This document shows positions 40,051 through 48,142 of a stretch of DNA of 64,000 nt, one piece after another. The notes beneath the pieces were generated by a model. The model made no database searches. It had not been told where the DNA came from and was given only the letters and a program-made list of their open reading frames with translations. The stretch comes from Luteimonas gilva (lineage in GTDB: Bacteria; Pseudomonadota; Gammaproteobacteria; Xanthomonadales; Xanthomonadaceae): NCBI RefSeq assembly GCF_005239095.1, contig NZ_SZUA01000002.1, forward strand, positions 310,001 to 374,000, read 5' to 3'. The position numbers and the translations under genes were made by a program. The number at the start of each line of letters is the position of its first letter. The first letter of the stretch is position 1.

Positions 40051-40636
40051 GGCGCTCGCGCAGGCCGCGGACGCGGGCTGGATACTGCAGAAGTTGGCGC
40101 GGCCGGCGCCGACGAGCACCGATTTCGTCGAGCTGCGCGATTCCAAGCTGCTCAAGCAGCCGCTGCGCCTGTCCGGCGTGTATTCGCGTCCCGATGCGGA
40201 CACGCTGGTCCGCGAAGTGCGCGCGCCGTACGCCGAGACCACGACGATCCGCGCCGGCGAAGCGACCATCGCCCGCGCCGGCAAATCGCCGCGCCGCTTC
40301 TCGCTGTCGCGCGCGCCGGAACTGGCCGGTCTGCAGGCCAGCTTCGGCGCGCTGCTGTCCGGCGATCGCGCCGCGCTGGAGAAGTTCTACCGCGTCGCCG
40401 CGCAAGGCACGCGCCAGCAGTGGACGATGACTTTGGCGCCGAAGGACGCCGCGCTGGCGGCGAAGGTGCGCGACGTCGCCTTGTACGGCCGCGGCGCGGA
40501 ATTGCGCTGCATCGAAACGCATGCGGCGAACGGCGGCGAAACCCAACGCACTTTGTTGGCCGGCGCCGCGCGCGCCGCGCAAGCCGCGACGGCCTCCGAT
40601 GCGCTGCAGGTCTTGTGCCGCGGCGACGCGAAATGA
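39965..40636 (+). CDS. LolA-like outer-membrane lipoprotein carrier of pigment cluster
   Basis: 223 residues, signal peptide around LMLCAAACASNAPEALAQ. The pattern GWILQKLARPAPTSTDFVEL R..S..L..PL..SG is the LolA-like start seen in aryl-polyene operons, where it is thought to shuttle the lipidated pigment across the periplasm. Its start overlaps the acyltransferase gene by 86 bases; an internal ATG at 39995 would shorten this overlap. Confidence 0.85.
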   Translation: MTANKTPQLRMRAAALMLCAAACASNAPEALAQAADAGWILQKLARPAPTSTDFVELRDSKLLKQPLRLSGVYSRPDADTLVREVRAPYAETTTIRAGEATIARAGKSPRRFSLSRAPELAGLQASFGALLSGDRAALEKFYRVAAQGTRQQWTMTLAPKDAALAAKVRDVALYGRGAELRCIETHAANGGETQRTLLAGAARAAQAATASDALQVLCRGDAK

Positions 40637-40652
40637 CGGCGACCGCACGGCG

Positions 40653-42974
40653 ATGAGCGCACGCGCGCGGCTGGCTCTGGCGCTGCTGTGGCTGGCCTTG
40701 CTGGGCGTGGCGGGCTGGGCGATCGGCCGGCATCTCGAGCTCAGCGGCGACTTGCGCAAGTTCATGCCAGCGGCGCAAACGCCGGCGCAAAAGCTGTTGA
40801 TGGACGAGCTGGGCGAAGGCCCCGGATCGCGCTTGTTGCTGATCGGCCTGACCGGCGCCGACGCGCCGTCGCTGGCGGCGCAATCGAACGCGATGCGCGC
40901 GCAGCTGGCGGAGAATCCCGCCTTCGCCCTGGTCGCCAACGGCGCCGACGCCGGTTTGGACGCGATTCCGGAACGCTTGCGCCCGTATCGGTATCTGCTG
41001 TCGCCGACCTTGGACGCGCAGCGTTTCGATCGGGCCTACCTGCAGCAAGAACTCGAAGCGCGCGTACAGGATCTCGGCTCGCCCGCGGCGGCGCTGATCG
41101 AACCGCTGGTTGGCGCCGATCCGACCTTGGAAACCCTGAAGATCGCCGAAGCCTTGCAGCCGGCGCAGGCGCCGCAGCGATTGCACGGCGTCTGGTTCGA
41201 CCGCGCCGGCCAGCGCGCGCTGCTCGTCGCGCAGACGCGCGCCGCGGGCTTCGATCCGACCGGGCAGCAGGCCGCGGTCGATGCGATCCGCAACGCGTTC
41301 GAAAAATCGCGCGCCGAAGCGAAATCGCAATTGCTGTTGACCGGCCCGGGCGCGTTCTCGGTCGAAATCGGCGGCCGCACCCAAAGCGAGGCGCAGTGGA
41401 TCGGCACGATCGACACGATCGGATTGGTGCTGCTGCTGTGGATCGCCTACCGCAGCTGGAAAACGCCGCTGCTGGGCGTGCTGCCGCTGGCGAGCGCGGG
41501 CTTGGCGGGGCTGGGCGCCGTCGCGCTGCTGTTCGACGGCGTGCACGGCATCACCGTCGCGTTCGGCTTCACCCTGATCGGCGTGGTGCAGGATTATCCG
41601 ATCCACTTGTTCAGCCATCAGCGCCCGGGCTTGTCGCCGCGCGCCAACGCGCGCGCGCTGTGGCCGACATTGGCCACCGGCGTGGCCTCGACCTGCATCG
41701 CCTACGTCACTTTCCTGTTTTCGGGCGTCGACGGATTGAAGCAGTTGGCGGTGTTCACGATCGCGGGCTTGGCGACCGCTGCGTTGACGACGCGCTTCCT
41801 GTTGCCGGCCTTGATCGATCCCGCCCCGCGCGATTTCGCCGATTCGCGTTTGCTGGCGCGGCTATGGGCCAGCGTTGCGCGCTTGCCGCGCCCGCGCTGG
41901 TCGTTGGCGGTATTGGCCGGCGCCGCGCTGCTGGCGCTCGCCTTCGCGCCCGGCCCGTTTTGGCAGAACGATTTGGCCAAACTGACGCCGGTGCCGGCCG
42001 ATGCTTTAGCGCGCGACGCGCAACTGCGCACCGCGCTCGGCGCGCCGGACGTGCGTTACGTGATCGCCGTGCGAGGCGCCGATGCGGAAGCCGCGCTGCA
42101 GGCGTCGGAACGGTTGCGGCCGGCGCTCGATCGCCTGGCCGCCGCGAAGACCATCGCCGGCTACGACCTCGCCGCGCGCTATCTGCCCAGCGCCGCGGTC
42201 CAAACCGCGCGGCAACGCGCTCTGCCGGAGCCGGCGGCGCTGCGCGAAACGCTCGACGCCGCGGTGGCGGCGAGTCCGTTCCGCAGCGACGCTTTCGAAA
42301 GTTTCCTGAGCGATGTCGAAACCGCGCGGCATGCGGCGCCGCTCACCCCGCGAGATCTGGCCGGCACGCCGTTGGCGACCAGCGTCGATGGATTGCTGTT
42401 GCGCGGCGGCGATCATGCGACCGCTTTGGTGTCGCTGAGCGGCCTGTCCGATCCCGCGGCCGTGGCCGCCGCCGCGCGTGCGCACGGCGCGCAGCTGCTG
42501 GATTTGAAGGACGCTTCTGAGACATTGGTGACGGCTTATCGCGGCCGCGTGCTGGCCGCATTGGCCGCGGCCGCGGTGCTGCTGGTGGCGACGGTGTGGA
42601 TCGCGCTGCGCACGCCGCGGCGGGTGCTGCGCGTGCTGTTGCCGATGGCGCTGACCACATTGCTGATTCTGGCCGTGCTGCGCGCCTGCGGCGTGGAGCT
42701 GACCTTGTTCCATCTGGTGTCGCTGATCCTGGCCGCGGGTTTGGGCCTGGATTACGCGCTGTTCTTCGACCACGCCGGCGACGATTACGCCGACCAGTTG
42801 CGCACTTTGCACGCCTTGATCGTCTGCAGCCTGATGACGCTGTTGGTGTTCGCCCTGCTGGCCTGGTCGTCGATTCCGGTGCTGCGCGCGATCGGCAGCA
42901 CCGTGGCGCTGGGGGTGGCGTTCAATTTCGCGCTGGCGTTGCTGGTTTCCCGGCAGCCGGCGAAAGGCGCGTAG
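40653..42974 (+). CDS. MMPL/RND-family exporter of pigment cluster
   Basis: 773 residues. Two halves, each with a membrane helix, a periplasmic loop and a five-helix block (LALALLWLALLGVAGWAIG; IGTIDTIGLVLLLWIAYRSW; later RVLAALAAAAVLLVATVWIA and LVSLILAAGLGLDYALFF). The VVQDYPIHLFSHQRP segment is the internal conserved part of MMPL transporters. It probably transports the pigment or its lipid precursor to the periplasm. It lies 16 bases after the LolA-like gene. Confidence 0.92.
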   Translation: MSARARLALALLWLALLGVAGWAIGRHLELSGDLRKFMPAAQTPAQKLLMDELGEGPGSRLLLIGLTGADAPSLAAQSNAMRAQLAENPAFALVANGADAGLDAIPERLRPYRYLLSPTLDAQRFDRAYLQQELEARVQDLGSPAAALIEPLVGADPTLETLKIAEALQPAQAPQRLHGVWFDRAGQRALLVAQTRAAGFDPTGQQAAVDAIRNAFEKSRAEAKSQLLLTGPGAFSVEIGGRTQSEAQWIGTIDTIGLVLLLWIAYRSWKTPLLGVLPLASAGLAGLGAVALLFDGVHGITVAFGFTLIGVVQDYPIHLFSHQRPGLSPRANARALWPTLATGVASTCIAYVTFLFSGVDGLKQLAVFTIAGLATAALTTRFLLPALIDPAPRDFADSRLLARLWASVARLPRPRWSLAVLAGAALLALAFAPGPFWQNDLAKLTPVPADALARDAQLRTALGAPDVRYVIAVRGADAEAALQASERLRPALDRLAAAKTIAGYDLAARYLPSAAVQTARQRALPEPAALRETLDAAVAASPFRSDAFESFLSDVETARHAAPLTPRDLAGTPLATSVDGLLLRGGDHATALVSLSGLSDPAAVAAAARAHGAQLLDLKDASETLVTAYRGRVLAALAAAAVLLVATVWIALRTPRRVLRVLLPMALTTLLILAVLRACGVELTLFHLVSLILAAGLGLDYALFFDHAGDDYADQLRTLHALIVCSLMTLLVFALLAWSSIPVLRAIGSTVALGVAFNFALALLVSRQPAKGA

Positions 42975-42985
42975 GAGCGTTTTTT

Positions 42986-43075
42986 GTAGGAGCGGCTTTA
43001 GCCGCGAGCTTTTCTCTGAAATCGCCGCAATGCCGCGATTTGAAGGAAAAAGCTCGTGGTTAAAGCCGCTCCTAC
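42986..43075. repeat. Inverted REP pair within the pigment operon
   Basis: GTAGGAGCGGCTTTAGCCGC and the near reverse complement ending GCCGCTCCTAC, with about 45 bases between. It splits the exporter gene from the second dehydratase. Confidence 0.85.
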
Positions 43076-43125
43076 AAAAGCCGTGGCGCTGAAAAGAAGC
43101 GGGCGAAACCGGTATTCTGGCGGCG

Positions 43126-43551
43126 ATGATCGGACGCGACGAAATCCTGGCCCTCATTCCGCACCAAGGCGCGATGTGCCTGTGGAACGAAGTGATCGCT
43201 TGGAATGCGGATTCGGTTCGCCTTCGCACGAAAACCCATCGGGACCCCGCCCATCCGCTGCGCTCGCAAGGCCGGCTGCGCGCCGTGCACCTGTGCGAAT
43301 ACGGCGCGCAGGCGATGGCGGTGCACGGAGGCCTGCTGGCGCGCGATTCCGGCGCGGCGGCGAAACCCGGTCTGCTGGTGGCGTTGCGCGGCGTCGAGCT
43401 GCGCGTCGCGCGCATCGACGATCTGCCCGGCGATTTGGAGTGCGAAGCTCAGGCGCTCGCGCAAGGCGAGGGCAGCCAGCAGTACGCGTTCCGCATCTTC
43501 CATGGCGGCGAAATCATCGCCGAGGGCCGCGCTGCGGTGATGTTCGCGTAG
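43126..43551 (+). CDS. Second hot-dog dehydratase (ApeP-like)
   Basis: 141 residues. LALIPHQGAMCLWNEVIAWN is the signature of the FabZ-like ApeP group, with a conserved CEYGAQAMAVHGGLLA helix. It presumably supplies a second dehydration specificity. It starts shortly after the REP pair; downstream is another palindrome and the ketoreductase. Confidence 0.85.
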   Translation: MIGRDEILALIPHQGAMCLWNEVIAWNADSVRLRTKTHRDPAHPLRSQGRLRAVHLCEYGAQAMAVHGGLLARDSGAAAKPGLLVALRGVELRVARIDDLPGDLECEAQALAQGEGSQQYAFRIFHGGEIIAEGRAAVMFA

Positions 43552-43623
43552 CCCGGGTAAGCGCAGCGCACCCGGGAACACGTCGCGACATGGCCCCGGG
43601 TGCGCTGCGCTTACCCGGGCTAC
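43548..43623. repeat. Long inverted repeat, CCCGGGTAAGCGCAGCGCACCCGGG type
   Basis: GTAGCCCGGGTAAGCGCAGC at the left and the exact reverse complement at the right (TACCCGGGCTAC), with a 25-base centre. It overlaps the stop of the preceding gene by four bases. It has the look of another REP family. Confidence 0.75.
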
Positions 43624-43637
43624 GGTACGATGCGCCG

Positions 43638-44369
43638 ATGAATTCCACGCAAAAACGCGCCCTGGTCACCGGCGGCAGCGGCGATCTCGGCGGCGCCATC
43701 TGCCGGCGGCTCGCGGCGGCCGGCGCGCATGTGATCGTGCACGCGAACGCCAACCCCGAACGCGCCGAAGCGGTCGCCGCGGACATCGCGGCCGAAGGCG
43801 GCAGCGCCGAAGCGGTCGCGTTCGACGTCGCCGACGGCGACGCGACGCGCAGCGCGATCGAAAGCCTGCTGCGCCAAGGGCCGATCCAGATCCTGGTGAA
43901 CAACGCAGGCATCCACGACGACGCGCCGCTGGCGGGCATGTCGGCAACGCAATGGAAGCGGGTGATCGACGTGTCCCTGCACGGCTTCTTCCACGTCACC
44001 CAGCCGCTGCTGCTGCCGATGGCGCGCACGCGCTGGGGCCGCATCGTCAGCGTGTCGTCGGTGGCGGCGGTGCTCGGCAATCGCGGCCAAGCCAACTACG
44101 CCGCGGCCAAGGCCGCGCTGCACGGCGCCAGCAAGTCGCTGGCGCGGGAAATGGCTTCGCGCGGCATCACCGTCAACGTGGTCGCGCCGGGGGTGATCGC
44201 CGGACGCATGACCGACGCCGTCTTCGGCGAAGAGGCGATCAAGCGGCTCGTGCCCGGCGGCCGCGCCGGCACGCCGGAGGAAGTCGCCGCGCTGGTGAAT
44301 TTCCTGTGTTCGGCCGACGCCGGCTACATCAACGGCCAAGTGATCGGCATCGACGGCGGAATGAGTTGA
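43638..44369 (+). CDS. 3-oxoacyl-ACP reductase (FabG-like SDR) of pigment cluster
   Basis: 243 residues. NAD(P) loop VTGGSGDLGGAI (TGxxxGxG variant), NNAGIHDD, catalytic Ser in IVSVSSVAAVLG, and YxxxK in NYAAAKAALHGASKSLA; C-terminal INGQVIGIDGGMS. Reduces the 3-keto intermediate after each KS step. Confidence 0.93.
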   Translation: MNSTQKRALVTGGSGDLGGAICRRLAAAGAHVIVHANANPERAEAVAADIAAEGGSAEAVAFDVADGDATRSAIESLLRQGPIQILVNNAGIHDDAPLAGMSATQWKRVIDVSLHGFFHVTQPLLLPMARTRWGRIVSVSSVAAVLGNRGQANYAAAKAALHGASKSLAREMASRGITVNVVAPGVIAGRMTDAVFGEEAIKRLVPGGRAGTPEEVAALVNFLCSADAGYINGQVIGIDGGMS

Positions 44370-44379
44370 TGCGGGATAC

Positions 44380-44456
44380 GTAGCCCGGGTGGAGCCGAAG
44401 GCGATACCTGTCGCGCGGCGTGTTCCCCGGGTATCGCTGCGCTCCACCCGGGCTAC
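44380..44456. repeat. Inverted repeat, GTAGCCCGGGTGGAGC type
   Basis: GTAGCCCGGGTGGAGCCGAA at the left and GCTCCACCCGGGCTAC at the right, with GGTATC and GATACC inside pairing as well. No T-run. Same general class as 43548-43623. Confidence 0.7.
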
Positions 44457-44521
44457 AGGATGAAGCCCGGTTCAGGCGCGCGGCGCGATGATCGCCTCAG
44501 GCCAAAATGGAGCCTGCCGCC

Positions 44522-44971
44522 ATGCGTTTTCTCCGCGCTTTCGCCCTTCTCGCGCTGGTACTCGGCGCGGCCGCCTGCGCCAGTTCCCACCTGCTCACCG
44601 GCCGGCCGCGGCCGCCGATCGATCCGGCCCAGGTGCGCGTCTATTTCTCCGCGCCCTCCACCGGCTACGAAGAGATCGCGCGCCTGCAGACCGGCAGCGG
44701 CGCCTTCACCTACGGCGAGCAGAACAAGATGAATTCGGTGATCGCCAAGCTGCGCAAGGAAGCGGGCAAGCTCGGCGCCAACGGCGTGCTGCTGACCGGC
44801 ACCGACGACGGCTACGGCGGCAGCAGCGTTGGCGTCGGCGCGGGCGGCGGCCGCATCGGCGGGCGCGGCTTCAGCAGCGGCGGCGTCGGCGTGAGCATTT
44901 CCCCCAGCCAGAAGTACGCCTACGGCTTGGCGATCTGGGTCGCGAATCCGCCGCCGCCGCAGCGCCGGTAA
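44522..44971 (+). CDS. Putative lipoprotein of pigment cluster
   Basis: 149 residues. LALVLGAAACASSHLLTG is a lipobox with Cys after GAAA. The rest contains VYFSAPSTGYEEIARLQTGS and a Gly-rich loop. ATG 44522 is preferred to ATG 44507, because GGAG within the latter's second codons gives a ribosome site at the right distance. Similar small lipoproteins are frequent in xanthomonad genomes; function unknown. It may or may not belong to the pigment pathway. Confidence 0.8.
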   Translation: MRFLRAFALLALVLGAAACASSHLLTGRPRPPIDPAQVRVYFSAPSTGYEEIARLQTGSGAFTYGEQNKMNSVIAKLRKEAGKLGANGVLLTGTDDGYGGSSVGVGAGGGRIGGRGFSSGGVGVSISPSQKYAYGLAIWVANPPPPQRR

Positions 44972-44977
44972 GCGCGG

Positions 44978-46228
44978 TCAGGCGCCGTCGCGCGGCGCGT
45001 GCCCGCCGACGGGCGCGGGCGCGCGTCCGGCGAACAGATTCAGCAGCGGCCCAGTCATCACCGTGGTCACGATCGCCATCACCAGCAGCATCGTGAACAG
45101 TTCAGGGCCGATCAGGCCCGCGTCCAGTCCAACTTTCATCACGATCAGCTCCATCAGGCCGCGCGCGTTCATCAGCGAACCCGCGGCCAGGCTGTCGCGC
45201 CAGCCGTAACCGGCCAGGCGCGCGCCGGCCGCGCCGCCGGCGATCTTGCCCAGCACCGCGACGACCAGGATCAGCAGCAAAGCCCACAAAGCCGGACCGG
45301 CGAAAGCGTCGGCGCGCGTGTTCAAACCGGCCAGGGCGAACACGATCGGCATCAGCAGCACGACCGCGATGAATTCCACGCGCTCGCTCAAGTAACGCAG
45401 CAGGCGATCGTCGCGCGGCAAACAGGCGCCGAACAGGAAGGCGCCGAACACCGCGTGCAGGCCCAGCCATTCGGTCGCGGCGGCGCAGGCGATGGCGCCG
45501 ATCAAGATCGCCGCGAGCAGCATCAGCCCGGGCCGCCCGTCCGGCGCATGCTTGCGCAGCAGCGCGGCGTACAGCGGCTTCAACGCGCCGAACACGACCG
45601 CGCACAAGACCAGTGCGCCGACCGCGATCTTGACGAAGTCGGCATAGCCGCCGCCGGCCAAGGCCAGCACCAGCGCGAGCATCACCCAGGCGAACACGTC
45701 GGCGATCGCCGCAGAACTCAGCGCCAACCGGCCGAGCCCGGTTTGGGTCATGCCGCGGTCCTTGAGGATGCGCGCCATCACCGGGAACGCGGTGATCGAC
45801 ATCGCCGAAGCCATGAACAAGGCGAACGGCCAAAAGCCGACGCCCGCCGGCGCCAGCGTCGGATGCAGCCAAGGCGAAATCGCCAAGCCCAGCGCCATCG
45901 GCACCAGCACGCCCAAAACGCCGACCGCGCCGGCCGATTTCAGCTGCGCGCGCACGCCGTCCGGCGCGCGCAGTTCGGCGCCGACCACGAACATGAAAAG
46001 CACCAGGCCCAGGTTCGACAGCGCGGTCAATCCCGGCAACGAGTCCTTCGCGAACAGGCTCGCATGGAATTCGGGGAACAAAGCGCCGAACACGATCGGG
46101 CCCAGCACGAAACCGGCCGCCATTTCGCCGATCACCGCAGGCTGGCCGAAATGGCGCAGCAGCCAGCCGCAGGCGCGGGCGACGGCGAGGATGATCAGGA
46201 TTTGCAGGAGTAAGTGGCTGTGCTGCAT
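44978..46228 (-). CDS. Kef-type cation:proton antiporter (CPA2), membrane part only
   Basis: 416 residues with about 12 hydrophobic segments. The N-terminal QPAVIGEMAAGFVLGPIVFG is the CPA2 signature. The C terminus ends soon after the last helix (FAGRAPAPVGG), with no TrkA-N domain, which makes it shorter than KefB/KefC. It lies convergent to the lipoprotein gene. Its link with the pigment cluster is positional only. Confidence 0.88.
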   Translation of the reverse strand: MQHSHLLLQILIILAVARACGWLLRHFGQPAVIGEMAAGFVLGPIVFGALFPEFHASLFAKDSLPGLTALSNLGLVLFMFVVGAELRAPDGVRAQLKSAGAVGVLGVLVPMALGLAISPWLHPTLAPAGVGFWPFALFMASAMSITAFPVMARILKDRGMTQTGLGRLALSSAAIADVFAWVMLALVLALAGGGYADFVKIAVGALVLCAVVFGALKPLYAALLRKHAPDGRPGLMLLAAILIGAIACAAATEWLGLHAVFGAFLFGACLPRDDRLLRYLSERVEFIAVVLLMPIVFALAGLNTRADAFAGPALWALLLILVVAVLGKIAGGAAGARLAGYGWRDSLAAGSLMNARGLMELIVMKVGLDAGLIGPELFTMLLVMAIVTTVMTGPLLNLFAGRAPAPVGGHAPRDGA

Positions 46229-46267
46229 TAAACGTCCTACTTACCGAAGGCTGGGTAAAACGAGATC

Positions 46268-46363
46268 GTCATCCCGGCGAAAGCCGGGATCCATTTTTGC
46301 CGTTGCTTCTTGTACTGGCGAGCAGCAAAGCAAAATGGGTTCCAGCTTTCGCTGGAACGACGG
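46268..46363. repeat. GTCATCCCGGCGAAAGCCGGGATCC repeat with inverted partner
   Basis: A palindrome CCCGGC/GCCGGG at 46272-46290, followed by a second hairpin CCAGCTTTCGCTGG at 46342-46355 with the wording CGTTCCAGCGAAAGCTGGAA on the other strand. A common repeat type in proteobacterial genomes. Confidence 0.65.
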
Positions 46364-46373
46364 AGCATCGGAC

Positions 46374-47189
46374 TCAAGCCCGCCGCGCCTGCGCCGGAGC
46401 CGCTTCGTACACCGTCCCGAATTCCCCGGTCGGATCGTCGATCAGCGCCGGATGCGCCTGGATGCTGCGATACACCGCCGGCACGCCGCCGCGCTTCAGG
46501 CAACCCCAGACGATATGCCAGGTGATGCGGGTGAAATCGCGGACCGGCTTGAAATGGCTGGCGCGGAATTGCTCGCCGCTGTGGACGCTCTTGTAGCGCG
46601 ATTCGATCGGCACCGACACGCAGCGCGTACCTAGTTGCTGCGCGGCGGAAATCAGGATCTGCGCTTCGAATACGAAATCCTCGCCGGGCACGTCCTGCAG
46701 CGCCATCACCTCGGCCGGATAGAAGCGCTGGCCGCTCTGGCTGTCGGCGATGCGGTAGCCGGTGCCCCAAGCCACGCCCCAATCGGCGAATTCGTTGGCC
46801 AGGCGGCGGTAGGTCGGCTGCTGCGAACGCTTGCGCAGGCGCGCGCCGATCACGATGCAGCCGGGATGGCGGTTGGCCGCGTCGAGCAAGCGCGGCAGAT
46901 CGGAGGCGACGTGCTGGCCGTCGCCGTCCATGGTCAGCACGCCGGCGCGGCCCTGGCGCAGCGCTTCGCGGAAGCCGTCGCGCAACGAGGCGCCCTTGCC
47001 TTGGCGTTGCGCATGGCGCAACAGCGTCACCGGCAGGTCGGCGATGCGTTCGGCGGTGCCGTCGTCGGAACCGTCGTCGATCACGATCACGTTCGGGCAC
47101 TGTGCCAACGCGCCTTCCACCACTTCGCGGATCCGCAGCGCTTCGTTCAGCGCGGGAATCACGACGGCGACTTGGTCGCGGTCAAGCAT
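46374..47189 (-). CDS. Family 2 glycosyltransferase of pigment cluster
   Basis: 271 residues. GT-A start AVVIPALNEALRIREVVEGA, IDDGSDDGTAERIA, and DGDGQH (metal-binding DxD). It resembles dolichol-phosphate-mannose synthase-type enzymes and lacks C-terminal membrane helices. In aryl-polyene loci such a GT2 is thought to glycosylate or prime the lipid anchor. It starts eight bases inside the next upstream gene. Confidence 0.88.
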   Translation of the reverse strand: MLDRDQVAVVIPALNEALRIREVVEGALAQCPNVIVIDDGSDDGTAERIADLPVTLLRHAQRQGKGASLRDGFREALRQGRAGVLTMDGDGQHVASDLPRLLDAANRHPGCIVIGARLRKRSQQPTYRRLANEFADWGVAWGTGYRIADSQSGQRFYPAEVMALQDVPGEDFVFEAQILISAAQQLGTRCVSVPIESRYKSVHSGEQFRASHFKPVRDFTRITWHIVWGCLKRGGVPAVYRSIQAHPALIDDPTGEFGTVYEAAPAQARRA

Positions 47190-47994
47190 TCGTCCACTCC
47201 ACCCGCAGCACGCGCCCGGGTCCTGCGTGCAGTATCGCCGAACCCGGCGTATGCGCCGCGTCTAATTGGTCTTTGACCGCAGCCAGCGCGTCGAACAAGG
47301 GCAGCATCGGCGCCATCGCATTGGCCGCGGCCATGCGCATCAAGGGTCCCGCGGAGGCCGGCGCTTCGCCCGCGCCGAGCGTCGCTCGCAGGCGCAGCGC
47401 GCCGGGGCGCACGGCGTTCGAAAGCACCAGCGCACCGCCGAGCAAACCGCGGCTGTCCCACATCGTGGTCAGCGGTCCGCTCGCAGCGCTGTCGTATGCG
47501 GCCAACAACACCGCATCCTCGCCGGCCGCGAGTTGCGCCAGCGCTTCGATCAGGCCTTCGGCGAAGCTGGCGTCCATGGCGGTGATGGCGGTGGTCGGCG
47601 CCATGCAGCCGGTGCCGATGGTCCAATAGCCGGCGGCGGCGTTGTGCACGGAATTGTGGAAGCGCGTCGGCGAGACCGCGCGCGGATCCGCGGCCAGGGT
47701 CGCGGCCATATAGTCGGTGATGGCGAATTCGCCGTGGGTGGACGCGAACACCGAAGGCAGCGTTTTCGGGTCGCGCTCGGCGTCGTTGCACGCCGCCAGC
47801 GCCACTTCCAGCGCCACCGCTACCGTATCCGGCGCGCGCCGGCGTTCGTTCGGCGGCAGCAGTTGCGGCGAAGGCTTGGCGGGCGCGGTTTCGGGCAGGA
47901 CGCCGCTGCGCGCGTAGTCGCGCGCCGCTTGCCAGGAAGGCAGGCCGTTGCACCAGAAGCCGATGCCTTCGAGGGTAGCGGACAGTGCGGTCAC
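47182..47994 (-). CDS. Ketosynthase-like chain-length factor of pigment cluster
   Basis: 270 residues, shorter than an active KS. HNSVHNAAAGYWTIGTGCMA PTT and FASTHGEFAITDYM are features of the beta-ketoacyl-synthase-like chain-length-factor group. It has no TACSSS active site and no second HGT motif. Probably pairs with the KS at 48143-49342 to control chain length. A REP pair separates them. Confidence 0.85.
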   Translation of the reverse strand: MTALSATLEGIGFWCNGLPSWQAARDYARSGVLPETAPAKPSPQLLPPNERRRAPDTVAVALEVALAACNDAERDPKTLPSVFASTHGEFAITDYMAATLAADPRAVSPTRFHNSVHNAAAGYWTIGTGCMAPTTAITAMDASFAEGLIEALAQLAAGEDAVLLAAYDSAASGPLTTMWDSRGLLGGALVLSNAVRPGALRLRATLGAGEAPASAGPLMRMAAANAMAPMLPLFDALAAVKDQLDAAHTPGSAILHAGPGRVLRVEWTNA

Positions 47995-48025
47995 GCCATC
48001 ACCTTTTCGACGACGCCCGCTTTTT

Positions 48026-48107
48026 GTAGGAGCGGCTTCAGTCGCGAGCTTTTTCGGTGAGATCGATTTGACGTGCGATAAGAGCTTGCGGCTGAAGCCG
48101 CTCCTAC
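48026..48107. repeat. Inverted REP pair between ketosynthase genes
   Basis: GTAGGAGCGGCTTCAGTCGC at the left and GCGGCTGAAGCCGCTCCTAC at the right. The centre is AT-rich. This pair differs from the TTTAGCC subtype by TTCAGCC. Confidence 0.8.
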
Positions 48108-48142
48108 ATAAGCCAAGGTCGGAAAAACCTCGAATGTCATGC

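Noticed and set aside
37930-40284. Long minus-strand frame across the pigment genes
   Set aside because: Antisense to four well-supported genes and Arg/Gln-rich without motifs.
42986-43075. REP pairs after genes as intrinsic terminators
   Set aside because: No T-run follows the stems, and the same pairs occur inside apparent operons. Only the stems with T-runs at 25492, 27788 and 34566 were called intrinsic terminators, plus a weaker hairpin at 12999.
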